64,000 nt of DNA from Aquiluna sp. (lineage in GTDB: Bacteria > Actinomycetota > Actinomycetes > Actinomycetales > Microbacteriaceae). The translations under genes and the position numbers were made by a program. The DNA lies in contig JAGYIJ010000001.1 in the NCBI GenBank assembly GCA_018402685.1, forward strand, positions 1-64,000, written 5' to 3'. The notes under the pieces were generated by a model. The model did no database searches, was not told the origin of the DNA, and saw only the letters and a list, made by a program, of their open reading frames with translations. Below, piece by piece: positions 16,144 through 24,596 of the stretch (the first letter of the stretch is position 1; each line of letters begins with the position of its first letter).

Positions 16144-17184
16144 CTAGATCACCGACCCGAACTGCTCTGAGAACCGCACATCGGCTTCAACCATGTCGTG
16201 CATGTCGGTGACACCGTTTCTAAACATCAGGGTTCTCTCAATACCCATACCAAATGCAAAGCCCGAGTAGACCTCGGGGTCAATGCCGGCAGCCAATAGA
16301 ACATTCGGGTTCACCATGCCGCAACCGCCCCACTCAACCCAGCGCGGTCCGCCCTTGGCATCCGGGTGCCAGACATCTAGCTCGGCACTTGGTTCGGTGA
16401 ATGGGAAAAAGCTTGGCCTCAAGCGAATCTTGGCCTCCGGGCCAAACATCACCCTGGCAAAGTGCTCCAGCGTGCCGCGCAAATCCGCCATCGTCAGACC
16501 CTTGTCGATGGCCAGACCCTCGACCTGGTGAAAAACAGGTGTGTGGGTAGCATCAAGCTCGTCGGTCCTAAAGACCCTTCCCGGACAAAGCACGTAGACC
16601 GGCAACTCCCGCTCCAACAATGAGCGCACCTGCACCGGAGAGGTGTGGGTGCGTAGCAAAAGGTGAGCTTCGACCGGAGAAACAAAGAAGGTGTCCTGCA
16701 TTGCCCTGGCCGGGTGGTCCGGGTGGAAATTCAGGGCGTCAAAGTTAAACCACTCGTTTTCTAGTTCCGGCCCATCGGCAATCTCCCAACCCATGCCAAC
16801 AAAGACCTCGGAAACCTGGTCCATCAATAGTGATAGCGGGTGTCTGGCACCGTGGCGAAGGACTGAGGGAGAAGCGGTGATGTCTACGGTCTCGCTCTTG
16901 AGCTGCTCTTTGCGCTCAAGAGCCTCAAGCTCGGACTCTTTGGCCTCAAAGGCGGCATTCAGCTCAGCCCTGGCTGAACCAACCAGCTTGCCAGCATTGG
17001 CCTTTTGGTCATTCGGGAGGTCTTTGATCAGTGCATTTAGCTTGCTGATTGGGGAAGACTCCCCCACCAATTTGCTCTTGAGGCTCCTGAGGTCCTGCGC
17101 AGATTGCACTGTCGCCAGTTCCGCAAGACTCTCTTCAAGCGCTTGGCTGACGGATTGCTCTGTTAGTTGGCTGGACACCCGCAC
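16144..17184 (-). CDS. pheS: Phenylalanyl-tRNA synthetase alpha subunit
   Basis: Catalytic alpha chain of PheRS, a class II synthetase. It has the N-terminal coiled coil, then HPLSLLMDQV, motif 2 FRTDELDATHTPVFHQVEG and the motif 3 end GFAFGMGIERTLMFRNGV. I place the start at a GTG (17184) just after the stop of the methyltransferase gene, giving 346 residues, the usual PheS size. The track ORF starts 33 bases earlier inside that gene. The pheT ATG follows its stop directly. Confidence 0.96.
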   Translation of the reverse strand: MRVSSQLTEQSVSQALEESLAELATVQSAQDLRSLKSKLVGESSPISKLNALIKDLPNDQKANAGKLVGSARAELNAAFEAKESELEALERKEQLKSETVDITASPSVLRHGARHPLSLLMDQVSEVFVGMGWEIADGPELENEWFNFDALNFHPDHPARAMQDTFFVSPVEAHLLLRTHTSPVQVRSLLERELPVYVLCPGRVFRTDELDATHTPVFHQVEGLAIDKGLTMADLRGTLEHFARVMFGPEAKIRLRPSFFPFTEPSAELDVWHPDAKGGPRWVEWGGCGMVNPNVLLAAGIDPEVYSGFAFGMGIERTLMFRNGVTDMHDMVEADVRFSEQFGSVI

Positions 17185-17188
17185 AAGT

Positions 17189-17977
17189 TTAGCGACTGCG
17201 GTTCTGCGCGAAGGCACTCTGATAAAGGCAAACTGAAGCTGCCGTGGCTAGATTCAACGACTCGGCACTGCCATAGATTGGAAGCCCAACCACCTCATCT
17301 GCCAAATCCAGCAAATCTTTGGAGAGTCCGTGGGCCTCATTGCCAAAGACCCAGACCGTTGGGTTTTGCAGTTCGGCTTCCATTTCAGTGATTGGCCTGC
17401 CACCGCCCGAGGTTGCAAAAACCTGCAATCCGGCAGCCTTTAGGTCAGCGAGTGCATTGGCTGAATCGGCTTCAATCACGGTCGGCAGGTGAAACAGGCT
17501 GCCAGTAGTCGAGCGCACCAGCTTGGGGTTGTAGAGATCGACGGAGTCTTTCGAGAACACGATGCCATCAGCCCCAGCTGCATCTGCTGCTCGCAAGATA
17601 GTCCCGGCGTTGCCCGGATCCCGAACCTGATCCATGAGGGCTACCAACTTGGGCTTGTCATTGATAACCAGCTCAAGGTCGACATCGAGCTGGTAAGCGA
17701 CGCTCACAACACCCTGGGGTGTCTTGGTGTCAGAGATGCGATCCATCACGCGGTCATTAACCAGCGTCACCTCAACCGGGAGATCTGCAAAAAGCTCCGG
17801 GCGCGCTGAAACGGCAGCCTCGGTGGCAAACACTTCAACAATTAGGTCGTGGTGAAAAGCGAGTTCCTTCAAGCCTTGGAACCCCTCAAGCAAAAAGAGC
17901 CCGGTTTCATACCGGGCATCTTTTTGGTTGAGTCTTGCAATCCCCTTGACCCGCTCGGATCGAGGATCACTAAGCAT
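17189..17977 (-). CDS. TrmH/SpoU-family RNA 2'-O-methyltransferase
   Basis: Probable SAM-dependent methyltransferase acting on rRNA or tRNA ribose. The 262-residue protein has an N-terminal substrate-binding part (LLEGFQGLKE). A trefoil-knot SPOUT domain follows, with MDQVRDPGNAGTILRAADAAG, VWVFGNEAHGLS and LPIYGSAESLNLATAASV, the three SpoU motifs. It sits between rplT and pheS, where actinobacteria usually carry such a gene. The target base is not predictable here. The start overlaps the rplT stop by one base. Confidence 0.93.
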   Translation of the reverse strand: MLSDPRSERVKGIARLNQKDARYETGLFLLEGFQGLKELAFHHDLIVEVFATEAAVSARPELFADLPVEVTLVNDRVMDRISDTKTPQGVVSVAYQLDVDLELVINDKPKLVALMDQVRDPGNAGTILRAADAAGADGIVFSKDSVDLYNPKLVRSTTGSLFHLPTVIEADSANALADLKAAGLQVFATSGGGRPITEMEAELQNPTVWVFGNEAHGLSKDLLDLADEVVGLPIYGSAESLNLATAASVCLYQSAFAQNRSR

Positions 17978-18360
17978 TAGCTCGCCTTTGGAGCGTTCAC
18001 GTCCTGAGGCAATGCGCCCTTGGCAGCTGCAACCAGGGTTGCAAATGACTTGGGGTCGTGGATTGCCATGTCGGAGAGGATCCTGCGGTCAACCTCGATG
18101 CCAGCCAGGTTTAGACCCTGGATGAAGCGGTTGTAGGTCATGCCGTTTAGACGGGCTGCAGCGTTGATGCGCTGAATCCACAGTCTGCGGAAATTACCCT
18201 TGCGGTCCTTGCGGTCGTTGTATGCGTATACCAACGAGTGCAATAGCTGCTGCTTTGCCTGACGGTATAGGCGTGAACGCTGCCCACGGTAACCGTGGGC
18301 ACGCTCTAGAACAACGCGACGCTTCTTGTGCGAGTTGACGGCGTTTTTTACTCTTGCCAT
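17977..18360 (-). CDS. rplT: 50S ribosomal protein L20
   Basis: Binds 23S rRNA early in large-subunit assembly. The 127-residue basic protein has the classic N-terminus [14 protein letters not shown] and the [18 protein letters not shown] helix. It is the third gene of infC-rpmI-rplT, 23 bases after rpmI. In other bacteria L20 represses this operon; no obvious L20 mimic was identified here. Confidence 0.99.
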   Translation of the reverse strand: MARVKNAVNSHKKRRVVLERAHGYRGQRSRLYRQAKQQLLHSLVYAYNDRKDRKGNFRRLWIQRINAAARLNGMTYNRFIQGLNLAGIEVDRRILSDMAIHDPKSFATLVAAAKGALPQDVNAPKAS

Positions 18361-18383
18361 TTTTACTCCTTATTCGCGCTCGC

Positions 18384-18578
18384 CTAGCGGCCGAGCTGCC
18401 TTTTCAGTTTCTTGAAATCTGCTGGCGATACAACCTGGTCCTGGTTCAGACGACGGGTGCGTCTGGATGACTTGTGCTCAAGGTTGTGTCGCATGTTGAT
18501 CTGCTGCTTCATCAGCTTGCCGGAGCCGGTAAAGCGGAATCGCTTCTTGGCGCCCGAGTGGGTCTTCATCTTCGGCAT
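18384..18578 (-). CDS. rpmI: 50S ribosomal protein L35
   Basis: A 64-residue basic large-subunit protein that begins [20 protein letters not shown], typical of L35. It lies 9 bases after infC and 23 before rplT, preceded by a good AGGAG ribosome-binding site. Confidence 0.99.
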   Translation of the reverse strand: MPKMKTHSGAKKRFRFTGSGKLMKQQINMRHNLEHKSSRRTRRLNQDQVVSPADFKKLKRQLGR

Positions 18579-18587
18579 TAGCTCTCC

Positions 18588-19160
18588 TTAGTTCTCTTGT
18601 GCACTAGCAGACTTCTGCTGTGCCTTTTTGGCTTCGGCTCTGGCCTCAACCTTGTTCTTTACCGGACCTATCACCATGACCATGCTGCGGCCATCGATTG
18701 ATGGGTTCGACTCCACGGTTCCAAATTCGGTTACCTCTTCCGCCAATCGCCTAAGCAGTGTCACACCCATCTCTGGGCGAGACTGCTCGCGACCGCGGAA
18801 GACAACCATCACCTTCACCTTGTCGCCGACCTTCAGGAACTTGCGAACCTGGCCAACCTTGGTTTCGTAGTCGTGAGAGTCGATCTTTAGACCAAACCTC
18901 ACGGTCTTCAAAACAGTGTTTACCTGGTTCTTGCGAGCCTCGCGGACCTTTTGAGCGGCTTCATACTTGAACTTCCCAAAGTCCATGATCTTGCAGACTG
19001 GTGGGTTTGACCCTGGGGCCACTTCCACTAAATCGAGATCGGCTTCACGGGCCATTCTCAAAGCCTGTTCGATGTCTACGACTCCAACCTGTTCCCCTGT
19101 TGGGCCAACCAGGCGAACCTGGGCGACACGAATTCGCTCATTGATGCGAGGATCGCTAAT
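18588..19160 (-). CDS. infC: Translation initiation factor IF-3, AUU start
   Basis: IF-3 proofreads the start codon on the 30S subunit and prevents premature 50S joining. The protein has [16 protein letters not shown], the linker with [16 protein letters not shown], and the C-terminal domain with [14 protein letters not shown]. The track ORF starts 105 bases too early. A strong AAAGGAG lies 5 bases before an ATT at 19160, giving 190 residues beginning (M)[10 protein letters not shown]. The only earlier in-frame alternatives have no ribosome-binding site. A rare AUU start in infC is known from other bacteria and lets IF-3 limit its own translation. Confidence 0.95.
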   Translation of the reverse strand: MSDPRINERIRVAQVRLVGPTGEQVGVVDIEQALRMAREADLDLVEVAPGSNPPVCKIMDFGKFKYEAAQKVREARKNQVNTVLKTVRFGLKIDSHDYETKVGQVRKFLKVGDKVKVMVVFRGREQSRPEMGVTLLRRLAEEVTEFGTVESNPSIDGRSMVMVIGPVKNKVEARAEAKKAQQKSASAQEN

Positions 19161-19341
19161 AACTGCTCCTTTAGATACCGGTTTTGGCCACGCGAACGCG
19201 CAGAAACAAATCAACTCTCTACCCAGACAACCTATTTTGAAGGCGGTTGTTAGGTGGGATCGCAATCCACTTCTGACTGGACAGTTATGCCCAGAGCCTC
19301 GGGTAGCCTAGCAGAGCTAAATCAAATTGAGAAGGACTATT
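19161..19341. promoter_or_regulatory. Divergent intergenic region of infC and the DUF1844 gene
   Basis: About 180 bases hold the infC 5' untranslated leader and both promoters. A TAGGCT (minus) and a TAGCCT (plus) overlap at about 19304-19310 and could serve as back-to-back -10 elements. Matching -35 boxes are poor. The infC leader would be over 130 bases, long enough for autoregulatory structure, but I saw no strong terminator-like hairpin in it. Confidence 0.35.
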
Positions 19342-19662
19342 TTGGACAACGAGCTCGCCCGCGACATCGCCGAAGTTCCAGCGGTTGAGGTTATTAACAC
19401 CACCGCCGTTCACCTAATGAGCGCGGCTGCCGTGCAGTGCGGCCTGAGCGAGGATGCTCCCGCAGACCTAGATGAGGCAAGAAAACTCATCACCGCGCTA
19501 GCCGGCCTTGTCACAGCGGCAGCGCCCGAAATCGGAGATCACCACGCCAGGCCACTCAAAGATGGATTGCGCTCACTGCAGTTGGCCTTCCGAGAGGCCT
19601 CAACCATCAAGGACCCTCCGGGCAAGGGCCCGGGAGAAAAATACACCGGACCGGTTAATTAG
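19342..19662 (+). CDS. DUF1844 family protein
   Basis: A small acidic cytoplasmic protein of 106 residues with the DUF1844 hallmark NTTAVHLMSAAAVQCGL and a helical middle. Function unknown; actinobacteria usually carry it beside infC, as here. The start is a TTG at 19342 behind AGAAGGA; the track's earlier TTG at 19327 overlaps that ribosome-binding site. It converges on and overlaps the SseB-like gene by a few bases. Confidence 0.88.
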   Translation: MDNELARDIAEVPAVEVINTTAVHLMSAAAVQCGLSEDAPADLDEARKLITALAGLVTAAAPEIGDHHARPLKDGLRSLQLAFREASTIKDPPGKGPGEKYTGPVN

Positions 19663-20401
19663 TTACGACTATTTTCAAACCGAACGAATCGACCAGCTCC
19701 ATAAACTCCGGAACCTGGATGTCTTTGGCTAACTGCGTCAAAATATCTTTCAGCACCTCGGGAGTTAGCCCAGGCTTGAAACCCAACTGAATCGTGAGCT
19801 CTGCTGCCGCAAGGTTTGATTCCGGGTCCCCATCAAAGAGATCAACACTTGCAATCATCAGGTGCTTCTTGGTTGCCAAGAGCAACTTCTCACGAACCAG
19901 CGGTGAGGTGTGGGGCGGCTCCCACTCAAGCCCCTGGGCGATAGCAGCAAGCTGGGGCCTGCGCAGAACGATTGCATTAGATGCGGGGTTCAAGACAACT
20001 CGGTTGTGACCCTCAGAGGCCGCTGCCAGACAGACCTTCTCGGCCAAAACCGGAACCGGTCTGGCATCAGGATTCCATGCGGTTAGCTCACTAACGGAGG
20101 TGAAGGCCGGAATCGCACTTTGACCATCTGGGGTGGCAACGGCAACAATCGCCAAATCAGCCGACTTCTCAACCATCAGGCCATTGGGGCCGATCTCCCC
20201 TTCTCCCAGCTCGGCAACCAGGGGAATCAAGAGCCTCGTGCCGTGAAGCGCCTGAGTGAGATGAGCCTTGGAAACTGGCTTATCCGCAAGAACTGGAATC
20301 AGCGCTTCTGGAGTCTCTCCATTATCAGCCGCGAAGCTGTTGGATTCGAAGCTGCGCCCCTCCCATGGAACTCCGGCGGAATCCGAAAACTTGTCGTGCA
20401 C
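19655..20401 (-). CDS. SseB-family protein
   Basis: A 248-residue soluble protein matching the SseB N-terminal domain family, with ALHGTRLLIPLVAELGEG and the metabolic-gene-linked stretch DGQSAIPAFTSVSELTAWNP. Its role in actinobacteria is unknown. It starts with a GTG overlapping the hisA stop as TAGTG, so it is translated with the histidine genes, a conserved position in this family. There is no signal peptide or membrane segment. Confidence 0.85.
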   Translation of the reverse strand: MHDKFSDSAGVPWEGRSFESNSFAADNGETPEALIPVLADKPVSKAHLTQALHGTRLLIPLVAELGEGEIGPNGLMVEKSADLAIVAVATPDGQSAIPAFTSVSELTAWNPDARPVPVLAEKVCLAAASEGHNRVVLNPASNAIVLRRPQLAAIAQGLEWEPPHTSPLVREKLLLATKKHLMIASVDLFDGDPESNLAAAELTIQLGFKPGLTPEVLKDILTQLAKDIQVPEFMELVDSFGLKIVVTN

Positions 20402-21125
20402 TAGTAGCCCGCCACCTCGAGTGCCTGCTCCAGGGTGAAGCGGCCTGCGTATAGCGATTTACCCAAAATTGCACCCTCTAAGCCAAGCGGAACCAACTCT
20501 CTCAAGGCCGCGATGTCATCCAGAGTCGCAATCCCCCGGATGCGACAACTGGTCTTGAGGTTTTATCCATTACCGATTTCAACAACTCGAGATTGGGTCC
20601 CCTTAGGGTGCCGTCCTTGGTGACATCGGTCACTACATAACGCGCGCAACCGGCTTCATCCAGACGAGCGAGCACCTCGAAAAGGTCGCCACCCTCCTTG
20701 GTCCAGCCACGAGCTGCCAGTGTCGTCCCGCGAACATCCAGACCAACCGCTATTCGATCGCCGTATCTCTCAATAGCACCTGCCGTCCAATCCGGGTCCT
20801 CGAGCGCGGCAGTGCCGAGGTTGACCCTCTTTGCGCCCAATTGGATCGCGTGCTCTAAAGATGCATCGTCACGAATACCGCCGGATAGCTCGATCTTGAC
20901 CTCGCCGGATTGCGCAACAACCTCGGCAATGACCTCACGGTTGTGACCTCTTCCAAAGGCTGCATCCAGGTCAACCAGGTGAATCCATTCGGCCCCAGCA
21001 TCAATCCAAGCCTTGGAAGCTTCAAGTGGGTGACCGAAGTCCTCCTCCGAGCCCGCCTCTCCCTGAGTGAGGCGCACCGCCTTGCCACTCGCAACATCAA
21101 CTGCGGGCAAAAGTTCAAGCTTCAA
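20401..21125 (-). CDS. priA: Phosphoribosyl isomerase (HisA/PriA), broken by a -1 frameshift
   Basis: Isomerises ProFAR in histidine synthesis; in actinobacteria this enzyme (PriA) often also replaces TrpF. It has [35 protein letters not shown]-type [11 protein letters not shown], and [10 protein letters not shown], which keeps the arginine used for dual activity in PriA. The track ORF ends wrongly at [12 protein letters not shown]. Restoring one G in the G5 run near 20533-20537 gives [18 protein letters not shown] and the proper end [12 protein letters not shown], about 241 residues. The start is a TTG behind TAGGAGAG. Confidence 0.93.
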
Positions 21126-21133
21126 TTTCTCTC

Positions 21134-21763
21134 CTAAAGTCCCTTGATCCAGTTTTCCAAAAGCTTCAAGCCAGCCGCCCCTGACTTTTCGGGGTGAAAC
21201 TGCGTAGCGCTCAGCGGTCCGTTTTCAACCGCCGCAATAAATCTCTCCCCGTGCTCGGCCCATGCAATAGCGGCTGGCTGAAATGGCGGACGAATATCCA
21301 ACTGCCACCTCTTTGCCGCATAGGAGTGAACAAAGTAAAACCGCTCATTTTCTAGCGATTCAAACAGCCTCGAGGAGGAATCCGCCGAGACCTCGCTCCA
21401 GCCCATGTGAGGCAAGGTTGGGGCGTTTAGCTTCTCGACCACTCCAGGCCACTGTCCGAAGCCTTCGGTTTCGACTCCGTGCTCCACACCGTTTTCAAAC
21501 ATGACCTGCATCCCGACGCAAATTCCAAGCACTGGTCGCTGAGCGGTTAGTCGTTGATCGATAAGACCCGCGGCATTTTTTGCGTTCAGCTTCTCCATCA
21601 CCGTCGCGAATGCTCCGACTCCGGGCAGCACCATGCCGCTGGCGTTTAGCAAGGTCTTACGATCTGCAGTCAGCTCAACCTCAGCACCTGCTTTTTCCAA
21701 AGCGCGACAAGCAGAGTGAACATTTCCGCTGCCGTAGTCAAGAACCGCGACCGTTTTGGTCAA
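21134..21763 (-). CDS. hisH: Imidazole glycerol phosphate synthase, glutaminase subunit
   Basis: Class I glutaminase that hands ammonia to HisF. The 209-residue protein has [19 protein letters not shown], the nucleophile cysteine in [12 protein letters not shown], and the catalytic His-Glu in [10 protein letters not shown]. The start is TTG, overlapping the hisB stop. HisF is not in this window. Confidence 0.97.
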   Translation of the reverse strand: MTKTVAVLDYGSGNVHSACRALEKAGAEVELTADRKTLLNASGMVLPGVGAFATVMEKLNAKNAAGLIDQRLTAQRPVLGICVGMQVMFENGVEHGVETEGFGQWPGVVEKLNAPTLPHMGWSEVSADSSSRLFESLENERFYFVHSYAAKRWQLDIRPPFQPAAIAWAEHGERFIAAVENGPLSATQFHPEKSGAAGLKLLENWIKGL

Positions 21764-22360
21764 AGGCTGCCCTTGGTGGAGGGAATGCCACTGACGCGAG
21801 AATCAAGCTCAACGGCCTTGCGCATCGCCCTGGCAACGGCCTTGAACTCTGCCTCGGCAATGTGGTGAGCGTCCCTGCCGTCCAAGAACATTCACGTGCA
21901 TCGTGATGCCTGCGTTGAAGGCGATTGCCTCAAACACGTGGCGGACCATGGAACCGGTGAAGTGACCGCCAATCAGGTGGTATTCAAAACCCTGCGGCTC
22001 TCCGGAGTGAACCAGAAACGGCCTGCCCGAAACATCAACGACTGCTCGCACCAAAGCCTCATCTAACGGCACGGTTGCATCTCCATAGCGAGCAATTCCA
22101 GACTTGTCTCCAAGCGCCTGAGCAAGAGCCTGGCCCAAAACGATTGCCACGTCTTCAACGGTGTGGTGAACATCAATCTCGGTATCACCGCTGGCCTTGA
22201 CGTCAAGATCAATCAGCGAGTGCTTTGAAAAAGCGGTGAGCATGTGGTCATAAAACGGCACGCTGGTTGAAATGTTGGACTTGCCTGAACCGTCAAGATT
22301 CAAAGAAAGCTCAACGCTGGACTCGCTGGTCTTTCGACTTAGCTTTGCTGTGCGACTCAA
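21760..22360 (-). CDS. hisB: Imidazoleglycerol-phosphate dehydratase, broken by a +1 frameshift
   Basis: Dehydrates IGP to imidazole acetol phosphate using manganese. The intact part has [20 protein letters not shown] and the metal-binding [17 protein letters not shown]. The track ORF goes out of frame after MHVNVL. Deleting one base from the GG near 21882 restores [21 protein letters not shown] and the end [10 protein letters not shown], about 199 residues, the single-function dehydratase size. The start is TTG. It lies between hisC and hisH. Confidence 0.94.
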
Positions 22361-22393
22361 AAGATTGCCTTTAATTTGGGGACTCGCCCAAGT

Positions 22394-23464
22394 TTAGTCA
22401 AGCAACAAGCCAAGTTCAGCAATCAATTTTGTGGTCTCTGGCTCAGTACCCGCAGTGATTCGCAATGAGTTAGCTATGCCTACGTTGCGAATCAGGACTC
22501 CTCGCTCCAGCAGTTTTTCGAAGATCCTCTCTGGATCTTTGATCCCAGAAACCAAAACGAAGTTTGCGTCACTTGGTTGAACAGTGAGCCCGAAATCGAC
22601 CGCGGCAGCAATAATCCTGTCCCTTTGAATCTTTATCTGATCGACATTTGCCAATAGTTCTTTGGCGTGCTCAATGGCGGCTAGTGCAGCTGCCTGAGTC
22701 AAGGAGGACAGGTGATATGGCAACCGGACGATTCTCATCGCATCGATTACTGATGGATCACTTGCCATGTATCCAAGGCGAGCACCGGCAAAGGCAAAAG
22801 CCTTGCTCATAGTTCTACTCACCACTAACCGCTGCCTCGTGGGCAACAGCGAAATTGCGCTTTCTTGAGAGGAGAACTCCTGATAGGCCTCATCGACTAG
22901 CAGCATGCCATCGAATGCGCCATAGGCTGCGGCGATTGCCTCAAGAGTTATTGAGTTGCCCGTTGGGTTATTAGGCGTGCAGAGGATGACTATGTCGGGT
23001 TTTTCTCTTTGAATCTCCGCGACCAAGTATTCAGGGCTTAGCTCATAGCTAGCCTCGCGAGGCAGCTCCGAGTAGTTGGTCAGAGTGCCCCTGGCAATAT
23101 TCGGATACATCGAATAGGTCGGTCCAAAACTCAGCGCCTTACGCTCCGGACCGCCAAATGCAGTGAAGAACTGCTGAAGAATCTCATTGGACCCATTTGC
23201 AGCCCAGATTTGTTCCGAGGTGAGCCCTTGTCCCAGGTATTGAGCAAGTGCGCTTCGCAAACCTAGGAATTCCCGGTCTGGGTACCTGTTCAGTCCGATA
23301 GTGGCCTGAGCTACCTTCTCGACGATAGAGATTGCGACACTCTCTGGAATTCCAAAGGTGTTTTCGTTCACGTTTAGTTGAACTGAGACATCCAACTGAG
23401 GGGCGCCGTAGGGCTCTAGACCACGGAGGTCTGAGCGAATTGGAAGATTATCGAGACTTGACAC
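22394..23464 (-). CDS. hisC: Histidinol-phosphate aminotransferase
   Basis: PLP enzyme that transaminates imidazole acetol phosphate. The 356-residue fold-type I protein has NVNENTFGIPESV, the aspartate in LLVDEAYQEF, and the PLP lysine in SRTMSKAFAFAGARLGYM. The start is GTG. It begins only 25 bases after the LysM gene on the same strand, so SOS-induced read-through into the his genes is possible. hisD, often first in this operon, is missing here. Confidence 0.96.
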   Translation of the reverse strand: MSSLDNLPIRSDLRGLEPYGAPQLDVSVQLNVNENTFGIPESVAISIVEKVAQATIGLNRYPDREFLGLRSALAQYLGQGLTSEQIWAANGSNEILQQFFTAFGGPERKALSFGPTYSMYPNIARGTLTNYSELPREASYELSPEYLVAEIQREKPDIVILCTPNNPTGNSITLEAIAAAYGAFDGMLLVDEAYQEFSSQESAISLLPTRQRLVVSRTMSKAFAFAGARLGYMASDPSVIDAMRIVRLPYHLSSLTQAAALAAIEHAKELLANVDQIKIQRDRIIAAAVDFGLTVQPSDANFVLVSGIKDPERIFEKLLERGVLIRNVGIANSLRITAGTEPETTKLIAELGLLLD

Positions 23465-23489
23465 ACGCCAAGACTACAGATTGTGGGAA

Positions 23490-23783
23490 CTAGGGAAGGG
23501 CAATCTGTTGACCTGGAGTCAGGTCTACAGTGCTTAGAGCATTGAGCATTACAACTTCGGCAATCCAGTCGCGAGGGTCGGAACCCGCTGCGTGCTCTGC
23601 GGCTAGATCCCAAAGCGAATCACCCTGCTGAACGGTTACGAATTGCAATTCAACCGGTCCGGCGTTGCCGGCGACCGATCCGGAGATGGAAGAGAGAGCG
23701 AAGCCCAGCGCCACTGCGACAATGACCGCGGCACGAGCCAGGCGCCCTGGGTTTTGTAGCTTGTAGTTACCGATTGCAAACAT
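23490..23783 (-). CDS. LysM protein next to lexA, likely SOS cell-division inhibitor
   Basis: A 97-residue protein with one N-terminal membrane helix (about residues 15-38) and a C-terminal LysM domain (VTVQQGDSLWDLAAEHA through LTPGQQIALP). It is divergent from lexA and has a near-perfect LexA box over its promoter. That is the layout of YneA in Bacillus, DivS in Corynebacterium and ChiZ (Rv2719c) in Mycobacterium, which delay septation after DNA damage. The function is inferred from context and domain order. The ribosome-binding site GGAAGGGA precedes the ATG. Confidence 0.85.
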   Translation of the reverse strand: MFAIGNYKLQNPGRLARAAVIVAVALGFALSSISGSVAGNAGPVELQFVTVQQGDSLWDLAAEHAAGSDPRDWIAEVVMLNALSTVDLTPGQQIALP

Positions 23784-23813
23784 CTCGGTTCCCTTCCGTT
23801 CGATTCTTTGTTT

Positions 23814-23827
23814 CGAACACTTGTTCT
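23814..23827 (-). promoter_or_regulatory. LexA (SOS) box of the LysM gene
   Basis: CGAACACTTGTTCT matches the Gram-positive SOS box CGAACNNNNGTTCG at all but the last base. It lies just downstream of the -10 of the LysM promoter, where bound LexA would block initiation. It may also contribute to control of the divergent lexA. Confidence 0.85.
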
Positions 23828-23828
23828 A

Positions 23829-23856
23829 ATTTTAGGCAAAAAAGCAAATTATGCAA
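23829..23856 (-). promoter_or_regulatory. Promoter of the LysM gene
   Basis: -35 TTGCAT (23851-23856), a 16-base spacer, and -10 TAAAAT (23829-23834). Start of transcription would fall in the adjacent LexA box. Confidence 0.65.
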
Positions 23857-23896
23857 GCTTGTTCGCATCTTTTTTCTGTTTTTTACGAAAATGTGT

Positions 23897-23925
23897 TTGG
23901 TTTTAGAACTAAAACCGAATACTCT
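23897..23925 (+). promoter_or_regulatory. lexA promoter with a palindromic operator candidate
   Basis: A candidate -35 TTGGTT (23897-23902) and -10 TACTCT (23920-23925) are 17 bases apart. Between them lies the 18 bp palindrome GGTTTTAG-AA-CTAAAACC (23899-23916), 8 bp arms with a 2-base centre. It contains GAAC but does not fit the SOS box spacing, so another regulator or a variant LexA site are both possible. Confidence 0.5.
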
Positions 23926-23975
23926 TTCGATACAAGAAGTAAATGTCATGCCACCGACATTTTTAGGAAGGGACC

Positions 23976-24596
23976 ATGGAATACACGGAACTAACCACTG
24001 TTCAGCAGCGGATTCTTGATGTCATCAAAGACTCCATGACCAATCGAAACTACGCGCCTTCGATGCGCGAAATCGGAGAGGCAGTCGGGCTTTCCTCGAC
24101 TGCCAGCGTTTCCCACCAGCTAAACAAGCTCGAGTTGCTTGGCTTTATCAGCAGAGACCCAAGACGTCCAAGGACTATTGACCTCTTGGGCGAAGCTCCC
24201 GCAGCTGAGATATTTAATCCCGATGCGGCAATGGTTCCCCTGGTTGGAAGAATCGCCGCCGGTGGTCCAATCACCGCTGAGCAGAATGTCGAAGACGTCT
24301 TCGCACTTCCAAGGCAACTGGTGGGACAGGGTGACCTGTTCCTTTTGAAAGTCGTTGGCGAGTCGATGATTGATGCGGCAATCTGCGATGGCGACTGGGT
24401 AGTCGTAAGACAACAGCAGACTGCAGAGAACGGCGACATAGTCGCGGCACTTTTGGAGGATGAGGCCACAGTCAAGACTTTCAAGCAACGCGATGGCCAC
24501 ACTTGGCTACTGCCGAGAAACTCGGCTTTTGAACCAATCCTTGGTGATCACGCGGTCATACTCGGGAAAGTTGTTGCCGTCCTCAGGACTGTTTAA
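23976..24596 (+). CDS. lexA: LexA repressor
   Basis: SOS repressor that self-cleaves when RecA filaments form. The 206-residue protein has a winged-helix N-terminus ([24 protein letters not shown]). The cleavage site AAGG is at A95-G96, and the serine-lysine dyad is S130 (VGESMID) and K167 (ATVKTFK), all intact. The start has AGGAAGG 6-7 bases upstream. It converges on hflX with a 14-base overlap. Likely targets in this window are the LysM gene and recA. Confidence 0.98.
   Translation: MEYTELTTVQQRILDVIKDSMTNRNYAPSMREIGEAVGLSSTASVSHQLNKLELLGFISRDPRRPRTIDLLGEAPAAEIFNPDAAMVPLVGRIAAGGPITAEQNVEDVFALPRQLVGQGDLFLLKVVGESMIDAAICDGDWVVVRQQQTAENGDIVAALLEDEATVKTFKQRDGHTWLLPRNSAFEPILGDHAVILGKVVAVLRTV

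Noticed and set aside
23852-23865. Second SOS box TGCAAGCTTGTTCG upstream of the LysM promoter
   Set aside because: Only the right half fits the consensus; the left half matches poorly.
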